Shown: positions 16,628-23,410 of the stretch, piece after piece
Position numbering within the stretch: position 1 is the first letter of the stretch
Layout of the letters: the number at the start of each line of letters is the position of its first letter
From: Burkholderiales bacterium
GTDB taxonomy: Bacteria > Pseudomonadota > Gammaproteobacteria > Burkholderiales > Burkholderiaceae_C
Length of the DNA stretch: 33,054 bases
Assembly (NCBI GenBank): GCA_026400275.1
Contig: JAPLPK010000045.1
Span: forward strand, 1-33,054
Reading direction: 5' to 3'
Position numbers and translations under genes: made by a program
Notes under the pieces: generated by a model
The model's input: the letters and a program-made list of their open reading frames with translations, nothing else
Told to the model about the DNA's origin: nothing
Databases searched by the model: none

Positions 16628-16943
16628 CAGGGGCTCCGCAGTCTGCGCCCTGGCAGCAATGCTCGGTCAGGTAGCCGAGCAAGGCGTTCATTTGGTCAAA
16701 GTTAGCGCGGTAAATCAGGTTGCGCCCGCGCGGCTCACTGGCGATCAAGCCGGCATGCGTCAACTCTTTGAGGTGGAACGACAGCGCGCTAGGCGCCACC
16801 CCCAGCTGCTCGGCCATGGCACTGGGCGTAAGCCCCTCAGCGCCCGCAACCACCAGCGCCCGAAAGGCACGCAAGCGTTGCACCTGTGCCAGTGCCGCCA
16901 GCGCCTGTACTGCGCTGGCTTCGGAGATGTTTGATACTTCCAT
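16614..16943 (-). CDS. arsR: ArsR/SmtB-family arsenite-responsive repressor
   Basis: Dimeric repressor of 109 residues. The winged helix-turn-helix is seen in AEGLTPSAMAEQLGVAPSAL followed by SFHLKELTHAGLIASEPRGR and NLIYRANFDQM (wing). The arsenite site is likely the C-terminal cysteine cluster: C96 and C97 in TEHCCQG, C102, C108 and C109. This resembles the Acidithiobacillus ferrooxidans-type ArsR, which binds arsenite through C95, C96 and C102, and differs from the plasmid R773 type with cysteines in the recognition helix. It is the first gene of the arsR-aquaporin-arsC-arsH operon and overlaps the aquaporin start by 14 bases. A perfect palindrome sits directly at its start codon, so it should be autoregulated. 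Confidence 0.94.
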   Translation of the reverse strand: MEVSNISEASAVQALAALAQVQRLRAFRALVVAGAEGLTPSAMAEQLGVAPSALSFHLKELTHAGLIASEPRGRNLIYRANFDQMNALLGYLTEHCCQGADCGAPDACC

Positions 16944-16965
16944 AATTCAATGATAGTTGAATTAT
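16942..16965. promoter_or_regulatory. ArsR operator palindrome
   Basis: A perfect inverted repeat, ATAATTCAA-N6-TTGAATTAT, with nine-base arms. Its left end includes two bases of the arsR start codon. ArsR/SmtB proteins typically bind such TTCAA...TTGAA palindromes. On the minus strand TAGAAT (16969-16964) overlaps the right arm and may be the -10 box, so repressor binding would block transcription start. No Shine-Dalgarno sequence fits between this box and the ATG. Confidence 0.75.
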
Positions 16966-17048
16966 TCTATGCAAGTGAATCCCCATCACTTCCAAAAAGC
17001 AAGCGCCATTCGCACCCCGGCTGCAGCCGGCTACGGCGATTCTCTCAA

Positions 17049-17702
17049 TTACCCCAGCCACTCCTGCGCAAATTGGTCCCGAAAGCGAATGAGCAGTTGC
17101 ACACGGGATTGCGCCAACAGCCGGCCCGCCTCCGTCTGCATACTGGCAGGCAGATGGAGCAACTTGTTCTCGATGTGGTCAAGGGTGTAACGCACATCGT
17201 CCAGCGGGCGGCCTTGCGCAAGGGGGTCGGTGGGGTGCGCCAACGATCGCCCCAACTGCCCACCAATGTGGAACATGCGCGCCAACCCCACTGCCCCTAA
17301 AGCGTCCAGGCGGTCCGCATCTTGGACGATCTTCGCCTCAACCGTTTCAGGTCGTATGGCAGCGGAAAAACTGTGCGCTTCAATGGCGTGCACCACGCCC
17401 CTCAATGTGTCCTGCGGAAACCCCAGCTTCGACAGCTCCGCCTGGGCATGCTGTGCAGAAAGCCGCGATGCCTGTGGCCGCGCAGGGTGGTTCTTGGGCA
17501 GATTAACAAGGTCGTGCAGGTAGCAAGCCGCCATCACCACCAGCGGGTCGGCCTGTGGATGCGAGGACAGCAAAGTCTTGGCCGTAGCCCACACGCGCTC
17601 CAAGTGGTTGAGATCATGCGCGTGGTCCGTCGCTCCAGCTTGGGTGGCCATTTGAACCAATGCAGGTCGCCAATGGCTAAGCAGGTCTTTCCATTCGTTC
17701 AT
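17049..17702 (-). CDS. HD-domain phosphohydrolase (YedJ-like)
   Basis: Cytoplasmic metal-dependent phosphohydrolase of 217 residues. The H...HD...D metal site is complete: His in DHAHDLNHLERVW, HD in AACYLHDLVNLPKN, and Asp in KIVQDADRLDALGAVG. ARMFHIGGQLGRSL and the helical C-terminus also fit the YedJ-like branch. The substrate (probably a nucleotide or phosphate monoester) is unknown. ATG 17702 (MNEWKDLLSHW) is chosen over the frame start at 17807, whose added residues are Pro/Arg-rich and overlap the neighbouring gene. It lies downstream of the 81-residue gene on the same strand with a 101-base gap, and upstream of the arsR promoter without obvious linkage to it. Confidence 0.87.
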   Translation of the reverse strand: MNEWKDLLSHWRPALVQMATQAGATDHAHDLNHLERVWATAKTLLSSHPQADPLVVMAACYLHDLVNLPKNHPARPQASRLSAQHAQAELSKLGFPQDTLRGVVHAIEAHSFSAAIRPETVEAKIVQDADRLDALGAVGLARMFHIGGQLGRSLAHPTDPLAQGRPLDDVRYTLDHIENKLLHLPASMQTEAGRLLAQSRVQLLIRFRDQFAQEWLG

Positions 17703-17803
17703 AAGGCAAGCAGGCTTGAGCAATCCATAGCTTGCCATCCTAAACCCGGGAGGCCTGTGCCTTGGAGACAAAGGCCGCCATCCAACTACTGGAAAACCAA
17801 CCG

Positions 17804-18049
17804 TCAAGCACCCATCTGCAAAAACGCCACTGGGTCCCGTGCGATGCGCAGGCCTTGCTCGCGGGCATGGGCCAGGGCAGAGTCTTCGGACATGAAGGGG
17901 TTGTCGAAGCTCAGGGTACGCTGACAGGGGATGGGCATGCCGTAGTGCTGGGCGATGCCAACGCGGGCCAACCAGGTGCCATCAATCATGGGTTTGGCAA
18001 ACAACGAGACGACGCAGTCGCCTACGTGGAATTCGGTCAGGTCGGTCAT
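17804..18049 (-). CDS. Conserved-looking hypothetical protein, 81 residues
   Basis: I do not recognise the family. It is a soluble protein with no signal peptide or membrane segment. The N-terminal half (FHVGDCVVSLFAKPMIDGTW then LARVGIAQ) looks like a small beta-rich fold, and the end (MSEDSALAHAREQGLRIARD) like a helix. A good AGGAG lies before the ATG and the codon usage resembles that of its neighbours, supporting a real gene. Possible products include a small stress or regulatory protein; nothing decides this. An inverted repeat lies about 80 bases upstream. Confidence 0.65.
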   Translation of the reverse strand: MTDLTEFHVGDCVVSLFAKPMIDGTWLARVGIAQHYGMPIPCQRTLSFDNPFMSEDSALAHAREQGLRIARDPVAFLQMGA

Positions 18050-18127
18050 GGTGCGCTCCTGGAGTGTTCTGTGGCTTCAACACAAGCATGCTGCGCCCGC
18101 TGTATGACAGCCAGAAGACACAAACCG

Positions 18128-18153
18128 GATACACAACAGATACCGTGTGTATC
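18128..18153. repeat. Inverted repeat after uvrD
   Basis: GATACACA (18128-18135) and TGTGTATC (18146-18153) form a perfect eight-base inverted repeat with a ten-base loop, reaching the uvrD stop codon. It could be a weak transcription end for uvrD or an operator for the small gene that starts at 18049. There is no T-run. Confidence 0.4.
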
Positions 18154-20545
18154 AAGGCACGGGTGTCAATTTCGCAACACTTAGCGCCAGCCACTTCACG
18201 CCGTGGCGTGGGAAGTTGATTTGCGCGCGCGCGTCGTCGCCCTTGCCTTCCAGCAAATTGACCTTGCCTTCGCCGAACTTGGTGTGGAAGACCTTCATGC
18301 CGACACGCAGTCCGTGGCTGGGTGCCTCTTTTTGCGGCGGCACGGGTGGGCTGGCAAAGGGCGCATCTTCTTTATTGAATCGGCCTCCAGCGCTGTATCC
18401 ACCTGCGCTACCAGCTCCGAATTTAGGAGCAAAGCTGGATGTGCCGTAGCCCGCGCTTTTGGAGGTGATCCACTTCAACGCAGATTCGGGCAGCTCCTCA
18501 AAGAAGCGGCTGCGCGGGTTGTAGCGGGTCTGGCCGTGCAGCAGCCGGCTTTGCGAGAAGCTCAGGTACAGGCGCTGGCGCGCGCGGGTGATGGCGACAT
18601 ACATCAGGCGGCGCTCTTCCTCCAGGCCCTGGCGGTCGCTGAGCGAGTTCTCATGCGGGAACAGGCCCTCTTCCATGCCGCCGACAAACACCGCGTCGAA
18701 CTCCAGGCCCTTGGCCGAGTGCACGGTCATCAGCTGCACGGCGTCCTGGCCAGCCTGGGCCTGGTTGTCTCCGGCCTCCAGGGCGGCGTGGGTCAGGAAG
18801 GCAGCCAGCGGCGACAGGGTTTCGCCGCTGTCCTGGTCCAGGAAGCCATCGGCCGGCGCGGCGTTCGGGTCCAGCCCCTGGCTGACCGGCGACTGGCTGA
18901 GTTCGTCCACCGGCAGCGCGATGGCGTCGCGGCCAAAGCCTTGCTGGGACACAAAGCTCTCGGCAGCGTTAACCAGTTCTTCCAAGTTTTCCACCCGGTC
19001 TTCGCCCTCGCGGTCGGCTTTGAAGTGGGCCATCAGACCGCTGTGTTCCAGCACCAGCTTGATGATGTGGGCCAGGCTGCTGCCGGCGGTCTGCTCGCGC
19101 AGCACGTCCAGCTTGGCGACGAAGGCACCGAAATTGGCGCCGGCCTTGCCGGGAATCGCGCTGACCGCGTCGTGCAGCGAGCAGCCGCTGGCGCGGGCCG
19201 CGTCCTGCAGTATCTCCAGGCTGCGGGCTCCAATGCCGCGCGGTGGGAAGTTGACCACGCGCAGAAAGCTGGTGTCGTCGTTGGGGTTCTCCAGCAGGCG
19301 CAGATAGGCCAGAGCGTGCTTGATTTCAGCCCGCTCGAAGAAGCGCAGGCCGCCATACACGCGGTAGGGAATGCCGGAGTTGAACAGCGTGGTTTCAATC
19401 ACCCGGCTTTGCGCATTGCTGCGGTAGAGCACGGCGATTTCCTTGCGCTCCATTCCGTCGCGGACCAACTGCTTGATTTCATCGACGATCCACTGGGCTT
19501 CGTCCAGGTCACGCGGGCTCTCCACCACGCGCACGGGCTCGCCGGGGCCCTGGTCAGTGCGCAGGTCTTTGCCCAGGCGGTTGCTGTTGTGGCTGATGAG
19601 GTGGTTGGCCGAATCCAGGATGTTGCTGAAGCTGCGGTAGTTTTGCTCCAGCTTGATCTGCTGGGTGACGCCGAATTCGCGCACAAAGTCGGCCATATTG
19701 CCCACCCGCGCGCCGCGGAAGGCGTAGATGCTCTGGTCGTCGTCGCCCACGGCCAGCACGCTGCCGCCGGGAATGGAGGTGCCGGCGGCGAGGTCTTTCT
19801 CGCCATAGCCGCTGAGCATCTTGATCCAGGCGTACTGCAGCTTGTTGGTGTCCTGGAACTCGTCGATCAGGATATGGCGGAAGCGGCGTTGGTAGTGGTC
19901 ACGCACCGCGTCATGGTCGCGCAGCAGTTCATAACTACGCAGCATCAGCTCGCCGAAATCGACCACACCTTCGCGCTGGCATTGTTCTTCATACAGCGCA
20001 TAGATTTCTACCTTCTTGCGAGTTTGCGGGTCGCGCGACTCGACCATGCTGGGACGCAAGCCCTCTTCCTTGCAGTTGCCTATGAACCACTGGGTCTGCT
20101 TGGCGGGGTACTGCTGGTCGTCGATATTGAACTGCTTCATCAGCCGCTTAATGGCGCTGAGTTGGTCCTGGGTGTCCAGAATCTGAAAGGACTGCGGCAG
20201 GTTGGCCAGCTTGTAATGCGCGCGCAGCAGGCGGTTGCACAAGCCGTGGAAGGTGCCGATCCACATGCCACGCACGTTGATGGGCAGCATGGTGCCCAGG
20301 CGGACCACCATCTCCTTGGCAGCCTTGTTGGTGAAGGTCACCGCCAAAATGCCGCCGGGCGTGACGCGTCCGGTCTGCAGCAGCCAGGCGATGCGGGTGG
20401 TCAGCACCCGGGTCTTGCCCGAGCCGGCCCCGGCCAGAATCAGCGCGTGCCCGGTCGGCAAGGTCACTGCGGCCAGCTGCTCCGGGTTCAGGTTGTGTAA
20501 GAGCGGCGAATTTTCTGCGACCAAAGGTGTATTTGCTGAGAACAT
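18152..20545 (-). CDS. uvrD: DNA helicase II, UvrD
   Basis: ATP-driven 3'-5' helicase of superfamily 1, acting in nucleotide excision and mismatch repair; 797 residues. Motifs in order: the Q-motif region LNPEQLAAV, Walker A AGAGSGKT (38-45), FTNKAAKEM, Walker B LIDEFQDTN (about 226), VGDDDQSIYAFRGA, QNYRS, the motif V region VHSAKGLEFDAVFVGGMEEG and motif VI YVAITRARQRLYLS. The C-terminal Tudor-like domain is VGMKVFHTKFGEGKV onwards. ATG 20545 (MFSANTPLVAEN) is chosen because the family begins just before the Q-motif; an upstream frame to 20854 is antisense to the divergent secreted-protein gene. REP-like copy G encodes part of the Gly-rich linker (about 706-723). TACAAT six bases before the ATG suggests a leaderless message. 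Confidence 0.96.
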   Translation of the reverse strand: MFSANTPLVAENSPLLHNLNPEQLAAVTLPTGHALILAGAGSGKTRVLTTRIAWLLQTGRVTPGGILAVTFTNKAAKEMVVRLGTMLPINVRGMWIGTFHGLCNRLLRAHYKLANLPQSFQILDTQDQLSAIKRLMKQFNIDDQQYPAKQTQWFIGNCKEEGLRPSMVESRDPQTRKKVEIYALYEEQCQREGVVDFGELMLRSYELLRDHDAVRDHYQRRFRHILIDEFQDTNKLQYAWIKMLSGYGEKDLAAGTSIPGGSVLAVGDDDQSIYAFRGARVGNMADFVREFGVTQQIKLEQNYRSFSNILDSANHLISHNSNRLGKDLRTDQGPGEPVRVVESPRDLDEAQWIVDEIKQLVRDGMERKEIAVLYRSNAQSRVIETTLFNSGIPYRVYGGLRFFERAEIKHALAYLRLLENPNDDTSFLRVVNFPPRGIGARSLEILQDAARASGCSLHDAVSAIPGKAGANFGAFVAKLDVLREQTAGSSLAHIIKLVLEHSGLMAHFKADREGEDRVENLEELVNAAESFVSQQGFGRDAIALPVDELSQSPVSQGLDPNAAPADGFLDQDSGETLSPLAAFLTHAALEAGDNQAQAGQDAVQLMTVHSAKGLEFDAVFVGGMEEGLFPHENSLSDRQGLEEERRLMYVAITRARQRLYLSFSQSRLLHGQTRYNPRSRFFEELPESALKWITSKSAGYGTSSFAPKFGAGSAGGYSAGGRFNKEDAPFASPPVPPQKEAPSHGLRVGMKVFHTKFGEGKVNLLEGKGDDARAQINFPRHGVKWLALSVAKLTPVP
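18378..18430 (-). repeat. REP-like palindrome inside uvrD, copy G
   Basis: A 53-base stretch on the coding strand of uvrD: GCTCCTAAATTCGG, then AGCTGGTAGCGCAGG, then AGCGCTGGAGGCCGATT. Aligned by eye without gaps to copy E it matches at 36 of 53 positions. It encodes FGAGSAGGYSAGGRF in the linker before the C-terminal domain. A Gly/Ser-rich linker could imitate the repeat by chance, so confidence is lower than for the intergenic copies. Confidence 0.58.
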
Positions 20546-20557
20546 ATGTCGATTGTA
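20546..20557 (-). promoter_or_regulatory. Candidate -10 box giving a leaderless uvrD transcript
   Basis: On the minus strand TACAAT (20557-20552) is followed by CGACAT and the uvrD ATG, so transcription would start at the initiation codon. No Shine-Dalgarno sequence is present. The box lies only ten bases from the divergent ATG at 20567, so the two promoters must overlap or face each other. Confidence 0.45.
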
Positions 20558-20566
20558 GGAACCCCC

Positions 20567-21250
20567 ATGAAACCCAGACTTGCCGTCGGCCCCGCCACCC
20601 TGTTCGCTGCACTGATCCTGGCCCTGGGCCAGCCTGCCGTTGCCCAATCCAGCTGCTCCAGCGATGGACAACCGGCATTCCAGGCCATACGCGACCGCTT
20701 CATCAGCGCCGACTGCGAAGCCTGCTGGAGCAATCCCCAAACCGCACCTCCCAGCCCGCAGGCCATTGCGCTCGACTGGATACTGCCAGGCGCGCTGGGC
20801 GAAGATGCACCCCTGTCGGCCGCAGCCCGCCCAGAAGGCCTGGAGCGCATGCAAGCCCGGCAGCAGGCAGCGAGCAACGCAGCCACCTCAGCGCCACTGC
20901 AGACGCAGCCAAAACTGCGCGTCGCACGTGGGCCGCTTCTGAGCGGCTACGTAGGCACCTCCATCGCGTTGCTGCCGGCAGACACGCCCACCGAGCCGTT
21001 GACGGCCTGGCTGGTGTTGGTAGAAAGCATCCCAGCCGGAGAAGACGGTACGCCGATCCCACGCAACCTGGTACGCAACGCACTGGTGCTGGACTGGGGC
21101 AACCCGGGCAGTAGCAGGCAAGAGCTGCGCGCCATGTCCGTACCGGAAGGCGCCAAACCTGAGCGTCTCCAGGTCGTAGGCTGGGTGGAAGATGCGGGTG
21201 GGTACACCCTGGCGGCGGTACAGTCCCACTGCGAGGCGGAAGCGGAATAG
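20567..21250 (+). CDS. Secreted protein of unknown function, 227 residues
   Basis: The N-terminus MKPRLAVGPATLFAALILAL followed by GQPAVAQSS is a signal peptide, with cleavage likely near residue 27. The mature protein has six cysteines or fewer, including SSCSS and ADCEACW, a CxxC pair. The middle is Gln/Ala-rich (about 85-120). The second half, LLSGYVGTSIALLPAD and WLVLVESIPAGEDGTP then RNLVRNALVLDWG, is beta-like. Family not recognised; the CxxC followed by a late RNxLVxxW-type segment recalls DUF1223 thioredoxin-like proteins, but only weakly. ATG 20567 with AGGA upstream (20557-20560) is chosen over ATG 20546 because it starts the signal peptide. It diverges from uvrD. Confidence 0.7.
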   Translation: MKPRLAVGPATLFAALILALGQPAVAQSSCSSDGQPAFQAIRDRFISADCEACWSNPQTAPPSPQAIALDWILPGALGEDAPLSAAARPEGLERMQARQQAASNAATSAPLQTQPKLRVARGPLLSGYVGTSIALLPADTPTEPLTAWLVLVESIPAGEDGTPIPRNLVRNALVLDWGNPGSSRQELRAMSVPEGAKPERLQVVGWVEDAGGYTLAAVQSHCEAEAE

Positions 21251-21306
21251 GCCTTCCACCCACCTGCGCAATATGGTACTTTGCGCCACGCAGGAGGGTT
21301 TTAGAC

Positions 21307-21990
21307 ATGTTTTCGGTCTACGGGGTTTCGGGCAGGGTGTTCACAGGCACCGTAGAGCAGTTGCGCCATATCGACCAGGTACACGCCGTGGCGCGCATGC
21401 ACCGTATCGAAAACAATGAGCTGGAGATCCTGCCCGAACTCCCCCAGGAAGTGGAAGCTCCTACGGAGCAAGAGCACACGCACAAACCGCTGCCCAACCC
21501 GGCTCTGGCGGCCTACGCGCAGGCCGCCCAGCCGGACACGCCTCGCCAGCCGCTGACCCATGTCGCGCAGCTGATGTCCCAGCCCGCCACCACCATCCAG
21601 GCCAATACCCTGCTATTCGATGCGGCAGACCTGCTGGCTCGAAAAAGAATTGGCCAAGCTCCAGTGCTGGACACGAATGGCCAGTTGGTGGGCATGTTGC
21701 TACGTGCCGACCTGTACCGCACCGACTTGACCCCCAACACATCCGGCCCGCCCAGTGCACCCGACTACTGGGCCACCCGCATGGCGCAGCCGGTCTCCAC
21801 TGCCATGTGGACGCCAATAGCCAGCGTCTCGGCCGAAACCGACATCCGCCGGGTAGCCCGGGTGCTGCTGGATACCGAACTGCCGGGCCTGCCGGTAGTA
21901 GATGAGATTGGCAAGGTCATAGGTTTCGTATCGCGCTCCGACATCTTGCGCGCCGTGGCCATGGACCCGCCGTTGGACGTATGGGGGTAG
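21307..21990 (+). CDS. Tandem CBS-domain protein
   Basis: Cytoplasmic protein of 227 residues. A short N-terminal region (MFSVYGVSGRVFTGTVEQL then RHIDQVHAVARM) and an Ala/Pro/Gln-rich linker are followed by two CBS domains. The first lies at about 83-137 (VAQLMSQPATTIQANTLLFD then IGQAPVLDTNGQLVGMLLRA). The second lies at about 155-220 (MWTPIASVSAETDIRRVARV and GLPVVDEIGKVIGFVSRSDI). CBS pairs bind adenosine nucleotides and usually report energy state. No attached effector domain is seen, so it may act on a partner. GGAGGG (21293-21298) precedes the ATG; a CCTGCG/CGCAGG stem (21263-21294) reaches into it. The gene ends at the strong terminator at 22015. Confidence 0.88.
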   Translation: MFSVYGVSGRVFTGTVEQLRHIDQVHAVARMHRIENNELEILPELPQEVEAPTEQEHTHKPLPNPALAAYAQAAQPDTPRQPLTHVAQLMSQPATTIQANTLLFDAADLLARKRIGQAPVLDTNGQLVGMLLRADLYRTDLTPNTSGPPSAPDYWATRMAQPVSTAMWTPIASVSAETDIRRVARVLLDTELPGLPVVDEIGKVIGFVSRSDILRAVAMDPPLDVWG

Positions 21991-22014
21991 AGCGTAGATA
22001 AATGGCCTAGTTCA

Positions 22015-22052
22015 GACGTAAAAAAACCCGCCGCAGCGGGTTTTTTTACGTC
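22015..22052. terminator. Perfect bidirectional Rho-independent terminator
   Basis: GACGTAAAAAAACCCGC, a CGCA loop, then its exact reverse complement: 17-base arms with a GC-rich top and A7/T7 runs on either side. It ends the plus-strand CBS gene (stop at 21990) and the minus-strand desaturase gene (stop at 22075). Confidence 0.93.
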
Positions 22053-22074
22053 CCCGGTACGCCGGGAACCGCTA

Positions 22075-23289
22075 TCAGGCGTGCGCAGCGCGCAGCTTTT
22101 GCGAAAACTCTTGCAGAGCAGCAATGCCACTGCTTTCGGCGCGGTGGCACCAGGCTTGCAGATCGGCCGTCAGCTGCTCACGCGACTGCGAGGTGTTCAG
22201 CCACATCTGGCGCAGCTCTTCGCGCATCACCACCATTTTGTCCAGCACGGGGTGGGCAGCACGGGCCTGGGCCAACTGAGGCTGGGCAGCCGCAGGCACT
22301 TTTTCAGCGTCGCGGTGCATCCAGCGCTTAGCAGCTTGCAATGCAGAAAGGTCACCCTTGTGGGCCTTCAGCGTTTCCAGTTCAGCCTTGCAGGCTTGGC
22401 GGAGCTCACGGGCGTAACCGGCCATGACCTCATAACGGTTGGCGATCAGTGCCTCCAACGTCTTTTCGTCGGCCACGGGCTTGATGGCGCCAAGTTGCAG
22501 CTTGGGCGGCGTCTTCTTGACCTTGGCCCAGCCGATCTTCTCCATCATGCTGATATAGACCCAGCCCATATCGAATTCATATGGCTTGACCGAAAACTTG
22601 GCCGAGGTGGGGTAGGTGTGGTGGTTGTTGTGCAACTCTTCACCGCCGATGATGATGCCCCAGGGCGAGATGTTGGTGCTCGCGTCCGGCGCTTCAAAGT
22701 TGCGGTAACCCCAGTAGTGGCCAATGCCATTGATGATGCCGGCTGCCGTCACCGGGATCCAGATCATCTGCACCGCCCAGACCGACAGGCCAGCAATACC
22801 GAACATGGCCAGGTTCAGAATCAGCATCAGGCCCACGCCTTGCCAGCTGAAACGGGTGTACAAATTGCGCTCGATCCAGTCGTTCGGGCAGCCATGGCTG
22901 AACTTGGCGACGGTTTCCAGGTTCTTCGCTTCTTTGCGGTACAGCTCGGCACCGGTCCAGAACACGGTTTCGATACCGTGCGCGTGCGGGCTGTGTGGAT
23001 CGTCCTTGGTTTCGCACTTGGCGTGGTGCTTACGGTGCACCGCCACCCATTCCTTGGTGACCTGGCCCGTGCCCAGCCAAAGCCAGAAGCGGAAGAAATG
23101 CGACGGAATGGCGTGCAGATCCATCGCCCGGTGCGCCTGGTGGCGGTGCAGGTAGATGGTTACGCTGGCAATGGTGATGTGGGTGGTGACCAACGTGTAC
23201 AACACGATTTCCCACCAGGACAGGTTCCACAAGCCGTTTGCAAGCCAGTCAATGGCTGCGTTCAACACAGCCCAATCGGGTAACAACAT
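22075..23289 (-). CDS. Acyl fatty acid desaturase (membrane di-iron)
   Basis: Integral membrane oxygenase of 404 residues that introduces a double bond into acyl chains (delta-9 type), adjusting membrane fluidity. The three histidine boxes are complete: HRHQAHR (48-54), HRKHH (85-89) and HNNHH (220-224). KDDPHSPHAHG and GHYWGYRNFEAPDASTN are typical of the proteobacterial OLE1-like group. Four hydrophobic segments are seen in the first 200 residues. The last 130 residues form a soluble, helix-rich tail of Ala/Gln/Glu, common in this group. An inverted repeat (23352-23380) sits about 60 bases upstream and may be an operator. The rsmB-type gene lies upstream on the same strand with 121 bases between. 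Confidence 0.93.
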   Translation of the reverse strand: MLLPDWAVLNAAIDWLANGLWNLSWWEIVLYTLVTTHITIASVTIYLHRHQAHRAMDLHAIPSHFFRFWLWLGTGQVTKEWVAVHRKHHAKCETKDDPHSPHAHGIETVFWTGAELYRKEAKNLETVAKFSHGCPNDWIERNLYTRFSWQGVGLMLILNLAMFGIAGLSVWAVQMIWIPVTAAGIINGIGHYWGYRNFEAPDASTNISPWGIIIGGEELHNNHHTYPTSAKFSVKPYEFDMGWVYISMMEKIGWAKVKKTPPKLQLGAIKPVADEKTLEALIANRYEVMAGYARELRQACKAELETLKAHKGDLSALQAAKRWMHRDAEKVPAAAQPQLAQARAAHPVLDKMVVMREELRQMWLNTSQSREQLTADLQAWCHRAESSGIAALQEFSQKLRAAHA

Positions 23290-23351
23290 AGGTAAATAGC
23301 CTCGTTTTTAGAGTGGGCGCGCCGTGTACTCCAGTCGCGCCAACCCTCTAT

Positions 23352-23380
23352 TCTAGGTTGGAGCACTCAAATTACCTAGA
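23352..23380. promoter_or_regulatory. Inverted repeat upstream of the desaturase gene
   Basis: TCTAGGT (23352-23358), 15 bases, then ACCTAGA (23374-23380): perfect seven-base arms. On the minus strand TAGAAT (23355-23350) overlaps the left arm and could be the -10 box. Position and symmetry fit an operator for a dimeric repressor of the desaturase; the regulator is not known. Confidence 0.4.
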
Positions 23381-23410
23381 GTGCAACCCCAAGCAACACA
23401 CGCATATGCC

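Noticed and set aside
18203-20500. A 765-codon open frame on the plus strand
   Set aside because: It is antisense to uvrD, whose helicase motifs are complete; long antisense frames are expected at this GC content and this one is rich in Ala/Val/Gln/His without any domain.
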